From MWCO01 sp964488865 (GTDB taxonomy: Bacteria > Myxococcota_A > Polyangia > Polyangiales > Polyangiaceae): a stretch of DNA of 64,000 nt. Positions 27,122 through 36,153 of this stretch are shown in pieces (the stretch's first letter is position 1; each line of letters starts with the position of its first letter). The position numbers and the translations under genes are program-made. The notes under the pieces were generated by a model. That model searched no databases. It was given only the letters and a program-made list of their open reading frames with translations, and had not been told where the DNA came from. The stretch lies in the NCBI GenBank assembly GCA_964488865.1, contig CAZAWR010000004.1, forward strand, positions 1 through 64,000, read 5' to 3'.

Positions 27122-27723
27122 TTGGACCTCCGGAAGTGCGGCAACGGGTACGCATCCGAGAGGGGCGCGAGCCCCCCCACCAGGCGGTCCACGAGCCGAT
27201 CCACTCCCGACGGCACGCTGCCCTGGATGTTCCGTCCCGCGGTCGTGGCCACCCACTCGCTCCCGCCGTGTCCCTGCACCCAATTCAGGAACCCTTCGCA
27301 GCTCCACGGCTCGCCCATCACCTGACCGAGCCCGGGCAAGGCAACCTTCGGCTCCGCTCCCGCACGCTTCAAGTCCTGGAACCGCTCCTCCACCCGCTCG
27401 TCCAGATCGAACCCCAACCGGAAGAGCGACACGATGCGATCCGGATCGTGGTCCCTGCCACGCAGTTCTGCGTCGACGCGTCGCGCCGCTTCCCGGGCGG
27501 CCTGCAACACAGCCCACCGCCACGTGTTGGGGAGCAAGCGCTGGAACAGGTCCTCGCCACCGTACTCCGAGGTCATGTCCGAGCGCCACCACGCGAGCCG
27601 CTTCTCCTCGCCTCCCTCCCCGGCCCAAGCAACGAGGATCTGTGCAGTGAGGAGGCGGTCGAGGTCGGAAACCGGGATGGGCTCGCGATGGGTTCGGGGC
27701 GGGTCAGGCGTGGCGTTGGGCAT
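27118..27723 (-). CDS. brxE: BREX type 6 protein BrxE
   Basis: A protein of about 201 aa. LDRLLTAQILVAWAGEG, EKRLAWWRSDM and a later LFRLGFDLDERVEERF match BrxE, the marker gene of BREX type 6, which opens the operon. The start is uncertain: ATGs at 27723 and 27738 and a GTG at 27816 are all in frame and none has a convincing ribosome site; I chose the one nearest the conserved region. The stop overlaps brxA. Confidence 0.82.
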   Translation of the reverse strand: MPNATPDPPRTHREPIPVSDLDRLLTAQILVAWAGEGGEEKRLAWWRSDMTSEYGGEDLFQRLLPNTWRWAVLQAAREAARRVDAELRGRDHDPDRIVSLFRLGFDLDERVEERFQDLKRAGAEPKVALPGLGQVMGEPWSCEGFLNWVQGHGGSEWVATTAGRNIQGSVPSGVDRLVDRLVGGLAPLSDAYPLPHFRRSK

Positions 27724-27827
27724 GGTCGACGGCAGCATCGATTCGGGGTCAGGCCCGAATTCCCTGGAAGGTGTGTTCGACCATGGTTGCGGGGAGGCGT
27801 CAACGCAGTCTGCCACCCATCAGGTGT

Positions 27828-27851
27828 GAGCACGAGCACGAGCACGAGCAC
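27828..27851. repeat. Four perfect tandem copies of GAGCAC
   Basis: A 24-base hexanucleotide run just upstream of brxE, reading GTGCTC on the operon strand, with another GAGCAC unit at 27861. Such a repeat can change length by slippage; six-base steps would alter promoter or leader spacing and not reading frame. Confidence 0.7.
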
Positions 27852-27876
27852 CGCTTCGCTGAGCACGAACCCCCCA

Positions 27877-27921
27877 ATTCAATTGAATCGAGGCACATCT
27901 AGCTAGCATCCAGAGCTAGCT
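27877..27921. promoter_or_regulatory. Palindrome cluster, possible BREX operator
   Basis: ATTCAATTGAAT at 27877-27888, CTAGCTAG at 27899-27906 and AGCTAGCT at 27914-27921 are perfect palindromes within 45 bases, in the least GC-rich stretch upstream of the BREX operon. No regulator gene such as BrxR or a WYL protein is visible in the window, so any binding factor would be encoded elsewhere. Confidence 0.35.
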
Positions 27922-28458
27922 CGTTTTCGCTATGGTGGCCTCATAGGTTGGTACTTAGCACAGCGATCTAGCACAAGGCCCGAATCCGACGGGGCCTTCG
28001 CGTGGCGCGCGCTCGCCGCCACCTCCCCCAAGTTGGACCGATGTTCGGCGCGTGCCCACCCGCCCCGGCGGCGGCTCGCTCCCCAATTCCATCGATTCAA
28101 GGGGCCTCATCGCACACCGGCAAGGCGCAAGCCGCTCGACAGTCGCCCCTTGCTGCGGTCGCGCGCTGGATGTGCCCGGCGCGCATTGTCACGCATGAAA
28201 GCGAAGGCATCTCGAAGGCTTTGGGGTAGCGACAATCGTGGGTCGAGGTCGAGCAACGCTTGCAGGATTCCGATGAGGTAATGGCGGGCCGAGGCCGCAA
28301 CCCGCTGCGTCGACAACTCGACACCGAGAGCGCGTTCCGCCGCATGTGCCACGAAGCGCTGGAGTGTCGCCCCCCCTGGGCTGTGGCCGGAGCGGGCTGA
28401 GCGATGACGCCTGCCGCCGGGAAGCTCTCGCGCGCGGCGGCGTACCACACACGTCGCC

Positions 28459-29391
28459 ATGCTGATTCGCCGCCGCATGCACTTCTCGCTCCTTTGCACC
28501 GGCCTCACGCTGACGAGCTGCTGCGACAGTCCCGAGCCAAACCCCTACGAACACAAGGGCCCCTACGCTCAGCTCGCTCTCGCTGACACGCACACGTGCA
28601 CGCTCGACACGTCCGGCAAGCTCGGTTGCTGGAAGTACGGCAGGCTCGCCGAAATGCAGCCACCTTCCGGACGATTCACGCAGGTCTCTTCAGGACCCTA
28701 CAACGCCTGCGCGGTGCGGATCGATGGAAGAATCGAATGCTGGGGCCTCTGCACGTCCGGTTCTTGTTCCGCTCCTTCCGGTGCCTTCACTTCCGTGACC
28801 GTCGACGGACACGCGTGCGCGCTGCAGCCGTCAGGTGCGGTGACGTGTTGGGGGCACGGCACCAAGAGTCCGAGCGAATTGTTTCGCCAAGTCGACGCGG
28901 GACGAGATGTGGTGTGCGGCGTGACCGTCGACGACCGGGTCGTGTGCTGGGGCCTTCTGAGGTTCACGCCGATGGTGCCCGGTGTGGCGCCGCATCCAGT
29001 GTCGTTGGCCCCCCCGGATTCGGTCCAGGGCTTCGCCGTGCAGGTGTCGGTCAGTCGTTCGCACGCGTGCGCGGTGCTCAAGTCCGGCGCGCTGACCTGC
29101 TGGGGCGAAAGCGCGACGGGTCAGACTGCGGTGCCGCCGGGGGCCTATCGGTCCGTAGTCACAGCGCCGGACCGGACGTGTGCGTTGACGCGGGCGGGTG
29201 AAGTGTCGTGCTGGGGACGCCCGATCACGTGGATGCACAAGACCTTTGCGCCGCCGAAGGGCCCGTTCGTGGAGCTCGGCCTGGGGGACAGCCACGCGTG
29301 CGCCAGGCGGGAGGATGGGACCGTCGTGTGCTGGGGGGTCGACCAGCAGAGCCAGGTGTCGGGCAAACGCTGGATGCTTGTGAGAAACTGA
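28459..29391 (+). CDS. RCC1-like repeat lipoprotein
   Basis: A 310-aa exported protein. The N-terminus is a lipoprotein signal with TLTSC as lipobox. The rest is about seven repeats of the pattern H/ACAL-x-G-x-V-x-CWG, as in the RCC1-type beta-propellers common on the myxobacterial surface; each blade carries a conserved Cys pair. ATG at 28459; a second Met at codon 7 is also possible. No enzymatic motif. It stands alone, convergent with the hemerythrin gene. Confidence 0.8.
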   Translation: MLIRRRMHFSLLCTGLTLTSCCDSPEPNPYEHKGPYAQLALADTHTCTLDTSGKLGCWKYGRLAEMQPPSGRFTQVSSGPYNACAVRIDGRIECWGLCTSGSCSAPSGAFTSVTVDGHACALQPSGAVTCWGHGTKSPSELFRQVDAGRDVVCGVTVDDRVVCWGLLRFTPMVPGVAPHPVSLAPPDSVQGFAVQVSVSRSHACAVLKSGALTCWGESATGQTAVPPGAYRSVVTAPDRTCALTRAGEVSCWGRPITWMHKTFAPPKGPFVELGLGDSHACARREDGTVVCWGVDQQSQVSGKRWMLVRN

Positions 29392-29408
29392 AGGGCACTG
29401 GCAGCACG

Positions 29409-30518
29409 TCACCCGGCCACGCGGTTCCGCCCGCCTTCCTTCGCCTGATACAGCGCCTGGTCCGCCGCAACGATCAGGGCTGCCCGGTCGGATCCGCGCT
29501 GCGGGGTGGTGGCGGCAACACCGATGCTGACGGTCACGTGGTCGGCGATCGGCGACTCTGCATGCGGCAGTCCCAGACGCTTGACAGCGTCGTGGACGGC
29601 GCGAGCCACGAAGCGCGCTCCCTCCAGGTCCGTGCGCGGTAGCAGCGCCACGAGCTCGTCACCGCCGTAGCGCGCCAACAGGTCGGCGGGACGGCGCAAC
29701 GCAGTCTCGCCAGCGCGTACGGCCGCGCGCAAGCACTCGTCGCCGGCCTGGTGGCCATAGCGATCGTTGTAGGGCTTGAAGAAATCGACATCGATCATAC
29801 ACAGGGCGATCGGGATCTGCTCGCGAATGGCGCGGCGCCACTCGCGGTCGAGGCTCATGTCGAACCACATGCGATTGCCGATGCCCAGCAGACCGTCGGT
29901 GCGCGCGACCTGCTCGAGCGACACGTTGGCCCGAACCAGCTCCTCCGTGCGTTCCGCCACGCGCTGCTCGAGGATCTGGTTGGCCCGCACCAGCTCGCGG
30001 TTCTGCTGCGAAAGCACCTCGAACAGACTGCTGACCGCACGCAACAACGCGTGCGTGGCGGAATCAGCCGGCTCCGCGTCGCCGGTGAACGCCTCCGCCG
30101 GCGAAACGCCGTCGGCGATGCGCGCGAGCTGGCGCGCCATTCTGTGATCCTCGTCGAGGATGTGGAAGGTGAGCCACGCCGTCAGAAAGTCATGCAGGAC
30201 CGTGACCGGCGCACTTGCGGTGTTGCGCGCTCCCCACATGCTGGTGATCTGCCTGATGAACCCTTTGTGCAAAGCGCGATGTACCGTGAGGTAACGCTTG
30301 TCGATGCGCCCCACCTCCATCAGCCGCTCCTCTTCCGCGAAGTGGTACTTGGCGTAGTCGGCGAGCTCTTCGTACACCGCCTGCAACGAGTCACCAGCGT
30401 CGCTCCCGGCGACGAGGAATTCACCCAGCTCGTTGATGAGGTCGACCAGGCGATGATGCTGCTCGTCGACGGTCCGGAGCCCGGTTCTGAAGCGGGTATC
30501 CCACAGAAAGGTCCGCAT
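29409..30518 (-). CDS. Hemerythrin-GGDEF diguanylate cyclase
   Basis: A 369-aa signalling protein. Residues 1-135 are a bacteriohemerythrin domain with a di-iron ligand pattern (DEQHHRLVDLIN, YHFAEEERLM, HRALHKGF), which senses oxygen or redox state. A coiled-coil linker at about 165-200 leads to a GGDEF domain whose active site reads GGDEL at 285-289. RPAD at 276-279, five residues before it, is an intact inhibitory site for c-di-GMP, so product feedback is likely. It probably makes c-di-GMP in response to oxygen. The gene upstream (30531-30818) ends 12 bases before it and may be cotranscribed. Confidence 0.88.
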   Translation of the reverse strand: MRTFLWDTRFRTGLRTVDEQHHRLVDLINELGEFLVAGSDAGDSLQAVYEELADYAKYHFAEEERLMEVGRIDKRYLTVHRALHKGFIRQITSMWGARNTASAPVTVLHDFLTAWLTFHILDEDHRMARQLARIADGVSPAEAFTGDAEPADSATHALLRAVSSLFEVLSQQNRELVRANQILEQRVAERTEELVRANVSLEQVARTDGLLGIGNRMWFDMSLDREWRRAIREQIPIALCMIDVDFFKPYNDRYGHQAGDECLRAAVRAGETALRRPADLLARYGGDELVALLPRTDLEGARFVARAVHDAVKRLGLPHAESPIADHVTVSIGVAATTPQRGSDRAALIVAADQALYQAKEGGRNRVAG

Positions 30519-30530
30519 GTGCCTCCACCT

Positions 30531-30818
30531 CTAGTGATTCATCACGACGGCCTTGCCGTCGACATTCATCGTACACTCGCCGTCCATCTCCGAGAAGCTT
30601 CCCCAGCTCGACGTGATCTCCACAGGTTGCGCGGGCAGATTGGGCGATCCGTTCGTGTCGATTTGACTCGCCGGACGCCAAATAAACGCCGTCCAGGGCG
30701 GAGGCTTCTTGGGCCCCACCTTGCCGGATGGGGTCGTGTCCAAGAACTCGAACCGGTGCGACGAATCGTTTGCGAACCGATCAACCATGGGGCAGGGGTT
30801 TACGAAAAGGTGTGACAT
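30531..30818 (-). CDS. Small protein, weakly PAAR-like
   Basis: A 95-aa protein with GGAAGA seven bases before its ATG. It starts SHLFVNPCPMVDRF and ends GECTMNVDGKAVVMNH; the ending, and a TTPSGKVGPKKPPPWTAF stretch, recall the DUF4150/PAAR-like proteins that cap type VI secretion spikes, but the match is only by eye. It is cut off soon after that motif, so it may be a short form or a remnant. The truncated propeller copy begins 25 bases upstream in the opposite direction, pointing to rearrangement here. Confidence 0.45.
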   Translation of the reverse strand: MSHLFVNPCPMVDRFANDSSHRFEFLDTTPSGKVGPKKPPPWTAFIWRPASQIDTNGSPNLPAQPVEITSSWGSFSEMDGECTMNVDGKAVVMNH

Positions 30819-30842
30819 GAAACCATCTTCCACTGCGCTCGC

Positions 30843-31244
30843 GCCTGTTACCGCTACGGGCCGCGCGTGTTCGTGCAAGCCGGTCAGGTCTTCGCTTGCT
30901 TCGACGGCGAGACGCGCGCCATCGCGATCGACACCCGCAAGGTGCGGTGGACGCAGGAGAGCCAGCCGGTGGCGGTGGCGCCCGGCGTGCTGCTCCTGCA
31001 GCGCGGCGACGACACCCTGCAAGGTGTGGATGGGGCGTCGGGCAAGGTTCTGTGGACCCGCGAGCTCGACGACGATCTGGGCAGCCGTCCGACCGTGTCG
31101 GAGGCGATGGCGTTTGTGCGCGACGCGACGGGCAAGCTGCACGCGCTGGACACGCAGACCGGCGCGGTGCGCTGGGTCTTCGACTGGCCCCAGGAGGGGA
31201 CGGTGGCTGCGTCGGGGTCCACGGTCGTGGTGACGAGCCGGTAG
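30843..31244 (+). pseudogene. Truncated 3' copy of the PQQ-propeller gene
   Basis: About 400 bases matching 2744-3143 at roughly nine bases in ten, both ending at a stop codon. It encodes only the last about 130 residues, from ACYRYGPRVFVQAG onward, with no membrane part, no start codon in a plausible context and no ribosome site. The remaining frame is intact, so loss of the 5' part is recent or the fragment is still under some constraint. Confidence 0.75.
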
Positions 31245-31299
31245 AAAGCGTCCCCCGCGCTTGCCAACCGCCCCTTCGTGAAGCAAATGGCAAGCTCCC

Positions 31300-32328
31300 A
31301 TGGCATTTCGCATCGGCCCCTTGTCCTTCGACGGCGCTCCCTGGCTCGCCCCCCTGGCCGCCGTGAGCAGCGCCCCCTTCCGTCAGATCTGCCTCGAACT
31401 GGGGTGCGGACAGGCCGTCACGGAGATGGTCTCGAGCGAAGCCCTCGTGCGCGACGTGCAGAAGATCGCGCGACGCATGACGCGAGCGCCCGGGGAGCGC
31501 GTGCTGATCGTGCAGTTGTTCGGAGGGAACCCGTCGGTCATGGCGCGCGCGGCGGAGCTTGCAGTCGAGCAAGTGAAGGCGGACGTGGTGGACATCAACA
31601 TGGGGTGTCCGGTCCGCAAGGTCCTGGGAACGGGGGCAGGCGTGGCCCTGATGCGCGACCCCGAGCACGCCGCCACGATCGTCGAGCACGTGGTGCGAGC
31701 CATCGGCCCAGTACCGGTCACAGTGAAGATGCGGGCCGGGTGGGACAACGAGGTCAACGCGGTGCAAGTCGCCGTGGGCGTGGTGCAGGCCGGGGCCCAG
31801 GGCCTCGCGGTGCACGGCAGGACGCGTGAGCAGTACCACAAGGGGGAGACGCGCTGGGATGTCATCGCGTCGGTGAAGCAGACTGTTCACGTCCCCGTGA
31901 TCGGCAACGGCGGCGTGCGTTCGGCCTCGGACGCCAAGGCCATGGTGGACCAGACCGGTTGCGACGCGGTCATGATCGGGCGCGCGTCGCTTGGCAACCC
32001 GTGGGTGTTTCGGAGCGTGTTGCAGGGCAGGGACGAGGTGCCGTCGGTGGCGGAGCGATTCGGGGTGATCCGCCAGCACGTGGCGTTGCAGGTGGCGTAT
32101 GCAGGGGAGTTTCTCGGGGTCCGGGAGATGCGCAAGCAGCTGGGGTGGTACCTGCGGGGGTTGCCCGGAAGCGCGATGGTGCGCGAGCGCTTGCAGGTGT
32201 TGCGCACCGAGGCGGACGTGGACGAGGTGCTCGGCGCGTACGAGGACGCGATCGCGCGGGGGAGAGTCCGGCCGACGTTGGGGGACTTCGGGGCCGACTT
32301 GATCGACCGTTCCCGGTACGGACTGTGA
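31300..32328 (+). CDS. dusB: tRNA-dihydrouridine synthase (DusB type)
   Basis: A 342-aa FMN enzyme that reduces uridines in the tRNA D-loop. The TIM barrel begins with LAPLAAVSSAPFR; catalytic Cys103 lies in INMGCPVRKV; then VKMRAGWD, the phosphate-binding GNGGVRSASDA and MIGRASLGNPW. The length fits DusB/NifR3. It starts with the ATG at 31300, 55 bases after the propeller remnant, and is followed by the aminopeptidase gene on the same strand after 42 bases. Confidence 0.93.
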   Translation: MAFRIGPLSFDGAPWLAPLAAVSSAPFRQICLELGCGQAVTEMVSSEALVRDVQKIARRMTRAPGERVLIVQLFGGNPSVMARAAELAVEQVKADVVDINMGCPVRKVLGTGAGVALMRDPEHAATIVEHVVRAIGPVPVTVKMRAGWDNEVNAVQVAVGVVQAGAQGLAVHGRTREQYHKGETRWDVIASVKQTVHVPVIGNGGVRSASDAKAMVDQTGCDAVMIGRASLGNPWVFRSVLQGRDEVPSVAERFGVIRQHVALQVAYAGEFLGVREMRKQLGWYLRGLPGSAMVRERLQVLRTEADVDEVLGAYEDAIARGRVRPTLGDFGADLIDRSRYGL

Positions 32329-32370
32329 GGCGACTGGTCACCGTGGACCCCGAGCCTTATGCTGCCTTGC

Positions 32371-33747
32371 ATGACGACGCCTCGCGAACACGCCCAGCAC
32401 TTGCTCGGTTTCATCGACCGCTCCCCGACCGCCTTTCACGCCACCGCCGAGGCCGCGGCGTGGCTCACCTCCCATGGCTTCGAGCCCTTGCTCGAGCGAG
32501 ACGCCTGGAAGCTCTCCCCGGGGGACCGCCGCTACGTGGTTCGCAATGGCAGCTCCATCGTGGCTTTCGTGGTGGGCAGCGCGCCTCCGTCCGAGGCCGG
32601 GTTCGACCTCGTCGGCGCGCACACGGACTCCCCGGTTCTCAAGCTCAAGCCCAACGCGGTCGTGCATCGGCATGGCTACCGGCAGCTCGGGGTCGAGACC
32701 TACGGGGGACTTCTTCTCTCGACCTGGCTCGACCGGGACCTCGGCCTTGCAGGCAGGGTGGTGCTCGATCGCGCCGGCGCGGAGATCGAAGGAAAGCTCG
32801 TTCACATCCAGCGCCCGATCCTGCGCATTCCGAACGTCGCCATTCACCTGAACCGTGAGGTCAATACCAAGGGGCTCATCCTCGACCAGCAGAAGCACTT
32901 GCCCCCCGTGCTGGGCCTGGCCGGCGGCGGCGCGGACGAGGGCGCGCTGCGCAAGCTCCTCGCCACGGAGCTGGAACGGCAAGGCACACGCGTGAAGCTG
33001 TCGGAGATCGCGGACTACGACCTTGCCCTGGTGGACGTGCAGCCCTCGAGCCTCGGGGGGCAGGAAGAGGAGCTGATCTTCGCCCCGCGCATCGACAACC
33101 TCGCATCCTGCCACGCCGCGCTGTGCGCACTCGTGGAAGCGGTCGCCAGCTTGCCTCTCGCCGCGCCCACCCGGTGCGTCGCGCTGTGGGACAACGAGGA
33201 GTGTGGCAGTCGAAGCATGCAGGGAGCCCAGGGACCGTTCTTGCGGCAGGTCCTCGGTCGCGTGGTGGAAGCGCGCGGCGGCAAAGCGCGTGAAGACCTC
33301 GATCGCGCCTTCGCAGGCTCGTTCCTCGTGTCGGCGGACATGGCCCACGCCGTCCACCCCAACTATGCGGACAAGCACGAGCCCGAACACATGCCCCTGC
33401 TCGGCAAGGGCCCCGTGATCAAGCACAACGCGAACCAGTCCTACGCGAGCGATGCCATGTCTGCTGCCCGATTCGCGCGCGCTTGCCGCGGCGCCGGGTT
33501 CTCCCCGCAGCGCTTCGTGGTCCGCTCGGACATGCCCTGCGGCTCCACCATCGGACCGATCACGGCCGCTCTCACGGGCATCAAGACCGTCGACGTCGGC
33601 AATCCGATGCTCAGCATGCACTCGATCCGAGAGATGGCCGCCGTGGAGGACCATGCGATGATGATCGGGGCGCTGGGACGCCTGTTCGGCATGCCGGCCA
33701 AGGAAGAGAAGAAGAGGGGAGCAAGGAAGATGCGATTGGTTTCGTGA
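32371..33747 (+). CDS. apeB: M18 family aspartyl aminopeptidase
   Basis: A 458-aa cytosolic metallopeptidase that removes N-terminal acidic residues. VGAHTDSP (H84, D86) starts the di-zinc site; RIDNLASCHA and WDNEECGSRS supply further ligands and the catalytic Glu; the C-terminal HSIREM fits the family. I use the ATG at 32371 (TTPREHAQHLL) over one four codons upstream, as family members begin close to the FIDRSPTAFHA element. It probably shares a transcript with dusB. Confidence 0.92.
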   Translation: MTTPREHAQHLLGFIDRSPTAFHATAEAAAWLTSHGFEPLLERDAWKLSPGDRRYVVRNGSSIVAFVVGSAPPSEAGFDLVGAHTDSPVLKLKPNAVVHRHGYRQLGVETYGGLLLSTWLDRDLGLAGRVVLDRAGAEIEGKLVHIQRPILRIPNVAIHLNREVNTKGLILDQQKHLPPVLGLAGGGADEGALRKLLATELERQGTRVKLSEIADYDLALVDVQPSSLGGQEEELIFAPRIDNLASCHAALCALVEAVASLPLAAPTRCVALWDNEECGSRSMQGAQGPFLRQVLGRVVEARGGKAREDLDRAFAGSFLVSADMAHAVHPNYADKHEPEHMPLLGKGPVIKHNANQSYASDAMSAARFARACRGAGFSPQRFVVRSDMPCGSTIGPITAALTGIKTVDVGNPMLSMHSIREMAAVEDHAMMIGALGRLFGMPAKEEKKRGARKMRLVS

Positions 33748-33753
33748 GCGAGC

Positions 33754-35934
33754 TCAGTGGCTCATGAGCGACGCGAAGAAGTTGTAGCCCCACCGGTTCG
33801 CGTAGCAGGCATCTCCACCGCCCGCCTGGAAGCACTTCTGGACGAGGTGAGTCGGGAAGGGGCCGTACACCTCTCGGTTCCCCGAGTAGGACTGGTAGGA
33901 CTCCTCCACGCAGTAGCTCGGATGGGCCGAGTCGGGCTGTGATCCGGCCATACAGTAGGCGTTACCGCGAAGGCTGATGGCGAAGTCGCGGTTCCACCGG
34001 GGCACGTACACCTTGCGACCGTCGATGACGAACTCCTTGGTGGCCGTGCACGGGGCGCCGCCTCCGCCCGCCTTGCACCCTTCCACCATCTGCTTGGTGA
34101 ACGGCCCGTACGCGTTGCTCGCGTCCACGCACAACCGAAGCGTCAGGTTCGCCTGCGTCCCGGGCGGGCAGAACAGGTCGCCACTCGGCGTCGTGCTTCC
34201 GGGAGAATTCATCGGGTCGCCGGGCCGCGGGTACTTGGTGCCGCTCACCGTCCAGTCGATCGGGGCGTACTTCACCACCCTGGACTGCACATCGGCGTAG
34301 CGGCCCACCAGCGTGCGTGTGTCGGCCACGTTCTGCAGCACCATCGTGGCCGCCGCGGCGCCCGCCCCGATGCCCGACGAGTACTCGATCGGGTGCAATC
34401 GGATAGCCGCGTTGGCCTTGAACGACTGCGCCATGGTCTTGCCCGCTACCAAGAGGTTCTCCACGCGGTCGTTGGTCAGGGCGCGCAGCGGAATGAAGAA
34501 CGGCAGCGCGTGCAGCTCCGACGACAGATAAGAAGGTAGTGCGCAGGTTCGCAGCGGGTGGATGTCTCCGTTGTAGGCCCCGATGGCGATCCGATCCGCG
34601 AAGACCTTGCCCGTCTTGCCCGTTGCGCCGGAGTCCAGGTCACTGCCCTTGAGCACGAAGTTGCCAATGCCAACGCTCCTTCGCGTATCCCGCAGGTACG
34701 GGAACTTCGACAGCCCATGGGCCGTACCGAACACGTCGGCGGCGATGGACAGCCGGTTGCCCTGGCCCCGGGGCTCCCGCTCGCGAAGCCACCGATACCA
34801 ACCGATCGCGTGGCGCTCCGCCCGCTCGAGCACGTCGTAGTTCACGCCGCCACGCCAGTCCGACACCTCGTTGGCCGCCGAGGACTTCGACTTGAACAGG
34901 TATCCGTACGCGTAGTCGTTGCCCGGGTTCCAGTTCTGGTTCGACAGCTGTCCCGCCCCCACACCGCCACTGCCCTTCACCCGACGGTACGTCCAAATCT
35001 TGTCCCAGCTCGAATTGCCAACACCGTAAAAGTCCGGGTGGTCCGCCTCCACCGCGAGCGCGTTGTCCGCCACGGCCTCACTGTGATACCGCATCACGAA
35101 GGGGAACACCGTCGCCTGCCCGCACGTGTCGCTCGCGATCTCCGTGCTCCCATCGCTCGACTCCACCCCCTGCAGGTAGGGAGCCCCCGAGAGCACCAGC
35201 ACGTCGCCAAGCTCGGTCGCGTCGACCACGATCGGCCCGCCCGTGCGGTTGCTCGTGATGCGCATCAGCGTCTTCGTGTAGCGCGAGGAGTCCGACGTGG
35301 AATACCAATCCTGCATGTCCTCGGAGAGGCGACGGTCATACCCGCCCCATGCGACACCCTGCTTGGCCTTGCGCTGAATGGCCGTCACGGAGGTGATACG
35401 GGTGCGGCCGTTGACCTGCTCGGTCTCGACGCGCTTGACGACGGTGCTGAGCAGGACGGTCAGGTTGCCGGACTCGCGGCTGAGGGCGGGGAGGATGTGA
35501 TTGGACAGCAAGCTCTTGGGCTCGAAGCAGTTCTTGGAGACCCAGCATCCGCCGGGGTTGCCGGTGGCGTCCATCCACTGCACGAACTCCTTGGGCAGGT
35601 TGCGCGAGTCCTTGGCGACCGCACCGACGTCGTAGCCGTTGACCTTGTGCCAGGCGAAGTCGACGGCGGGAACACCGCCGGCCGTGAGCTGACCGCCGGG
35701 CCAATCGGTGGGCTCGAGCAGGCAGGTCTTCACGCCTTCCCGCGCGGAGGTCAGAGCGGCGGCCAGGGCAGCGGTCGTGCCACCGGCAACGACGACGTCG
35801 CAGCGCAGGGACACCAGGGCGCTGGACTGCTGTTCACGCTCCTCCGGGTCGAAGGCGTCGGTACCGAGGGCGCAGCCCTGGGCGAGGCAAGCACCGGCGC
35901 ATGCGAGGAGAAGGGCGTTCCACTGGAGTTTCAT
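33754..35934 (-). CDS. Exported FAD-dependent oxidoreductase
   Basis: A 726-aa protein with a lipoprotein-like signal (LAQGC) and an N-terminal FAD fold: DVVVAGGTTAALAAAL for the dinucleotide, then CLLEPTDWPGGQLTAGG, as in FAD_oxidored family enzymes. The flavin part ends near residue 570. After a PGSTTPSG linker there are two copies of a Cys-containing unit (AYGPFTKQMVEGCKAGGGGAPC and EVYGPFPTHLVQKCFQAGGGDAC) followed by conserved aromatic residues, probably a binding appendage. ATG at 35934 has AGGA seven bases upstream. Substrate unknown. Confidence 0.8.
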   Translation of the reverse strand: MKLQWNALLLACAGACLAQGCALGTDAFDPEEREQQSSALVSLRCDVVVAGGTTAALAAALTSAREGVKTCLLEPTDWPGGQLTAGGVPAVDFAWHKVNGYDVGAVAKDSRNLPKEFVQWMDATGNPGGCWVSKNCFEPKSLLSNHILPALSRESGNLTVLLSTVVKRVETEQVNGRTRITSVTAIQRKAKQGVAWGGYDRRLSEDMQDWYSTSDSSRYTKTLMRITSNRTGGPIVVDATELGDVLVLSGAPYLQGVESSDGSTEIASDTCGQATVFPFVMRYHSEAVADNALAVEADHPDFYGVGNSSWDKIWTYRRVKGSGGVGAGQLSNQNWNPGNDYAYGYLFKSKSSAANEVSDWRGGVNYDVLERAERHAIGWYRWLREREPRGQGNRLSIAADVFGTAHGLSKFPYLRDTRRSVGIGNFVLKGSDLDSGATGKTGKVFADRIAIGAYNGDIHPLRTCALPSYLSSELHALPFFIPLRALTNDRVENLLVAGKTMAQSFKANAAIRLHPIEYSSGIGAGAAAATMVLQNVADTRTLVGRYADVQSRVVKYAPIDWTVSGTKYPRPGDPMNSPGSTTPSGDLFCPPGTQANLTLRLCVDASNAYGPFTKQMVEGCKAGGGGAPCTATKEFVIDGRKVYVPRWNRDFAISLRGNAYCMAGSQPDSAHPSYCVEESYQSYSGNREVYGPFPTHLVQKCFQAGGGDACYANRWGYNFFASLMSH

Positions 35935-36153
35935 CGTTCTATCCTGTTGTGGGTAGCGAGGGTTCTACATCCCTCCTTTGCAGAGGTTGTGCCACGTATC
36001 TTACCTGTGATTACCAGGGAAGAATCGCCCTTCCTGGGGAGGGGTCCTCTTCAAGTGAGATCTGAAACTTCCCACTCTCGGATCTCGGGGTTCCCAGGGA
36101 CCGATGCGCCGTCCCCCTTCCGCTCGACCCGTCCCCGTCTTAGGAGCCAGGCC

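Larger units (their letters stand above)
27724..28458. other. BREX leader and intergenic region without a convincing gene
   Basis: About 735 bases between brxE and the RCC1-like gene. The part nearest brxE (27870-27960) is the most AT-rich and holds ATTCAATTGAAT, a perfect palindrome at 27877-27888, and AGCTAGC repeated at 27901 and 27914 within CTAGCTAG and AGCTAGCT palindromes. A 7-bp hairpin AAGGCCC/GGGCCTT spans 27975-27998. The BREX promoter and any operator should lie here. Short open frames around 28.1-28.4 kb lack a start signal and I do not call them. Confidence 0.5.

Noticed and set aside
27930..28010. tRNA-like or attachment site upstream of BREX
   Set aside because: The AAGGCCC hairpin resembles a T-arm but no cloverleaf or acceptor stem forms around it and no integrase is present.
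28107..28400. Minus-strand frame with a helical-looking stretch
   Set aside because: No start codon with a ribosome site and no recognised family; could be a remnant but unsupported.
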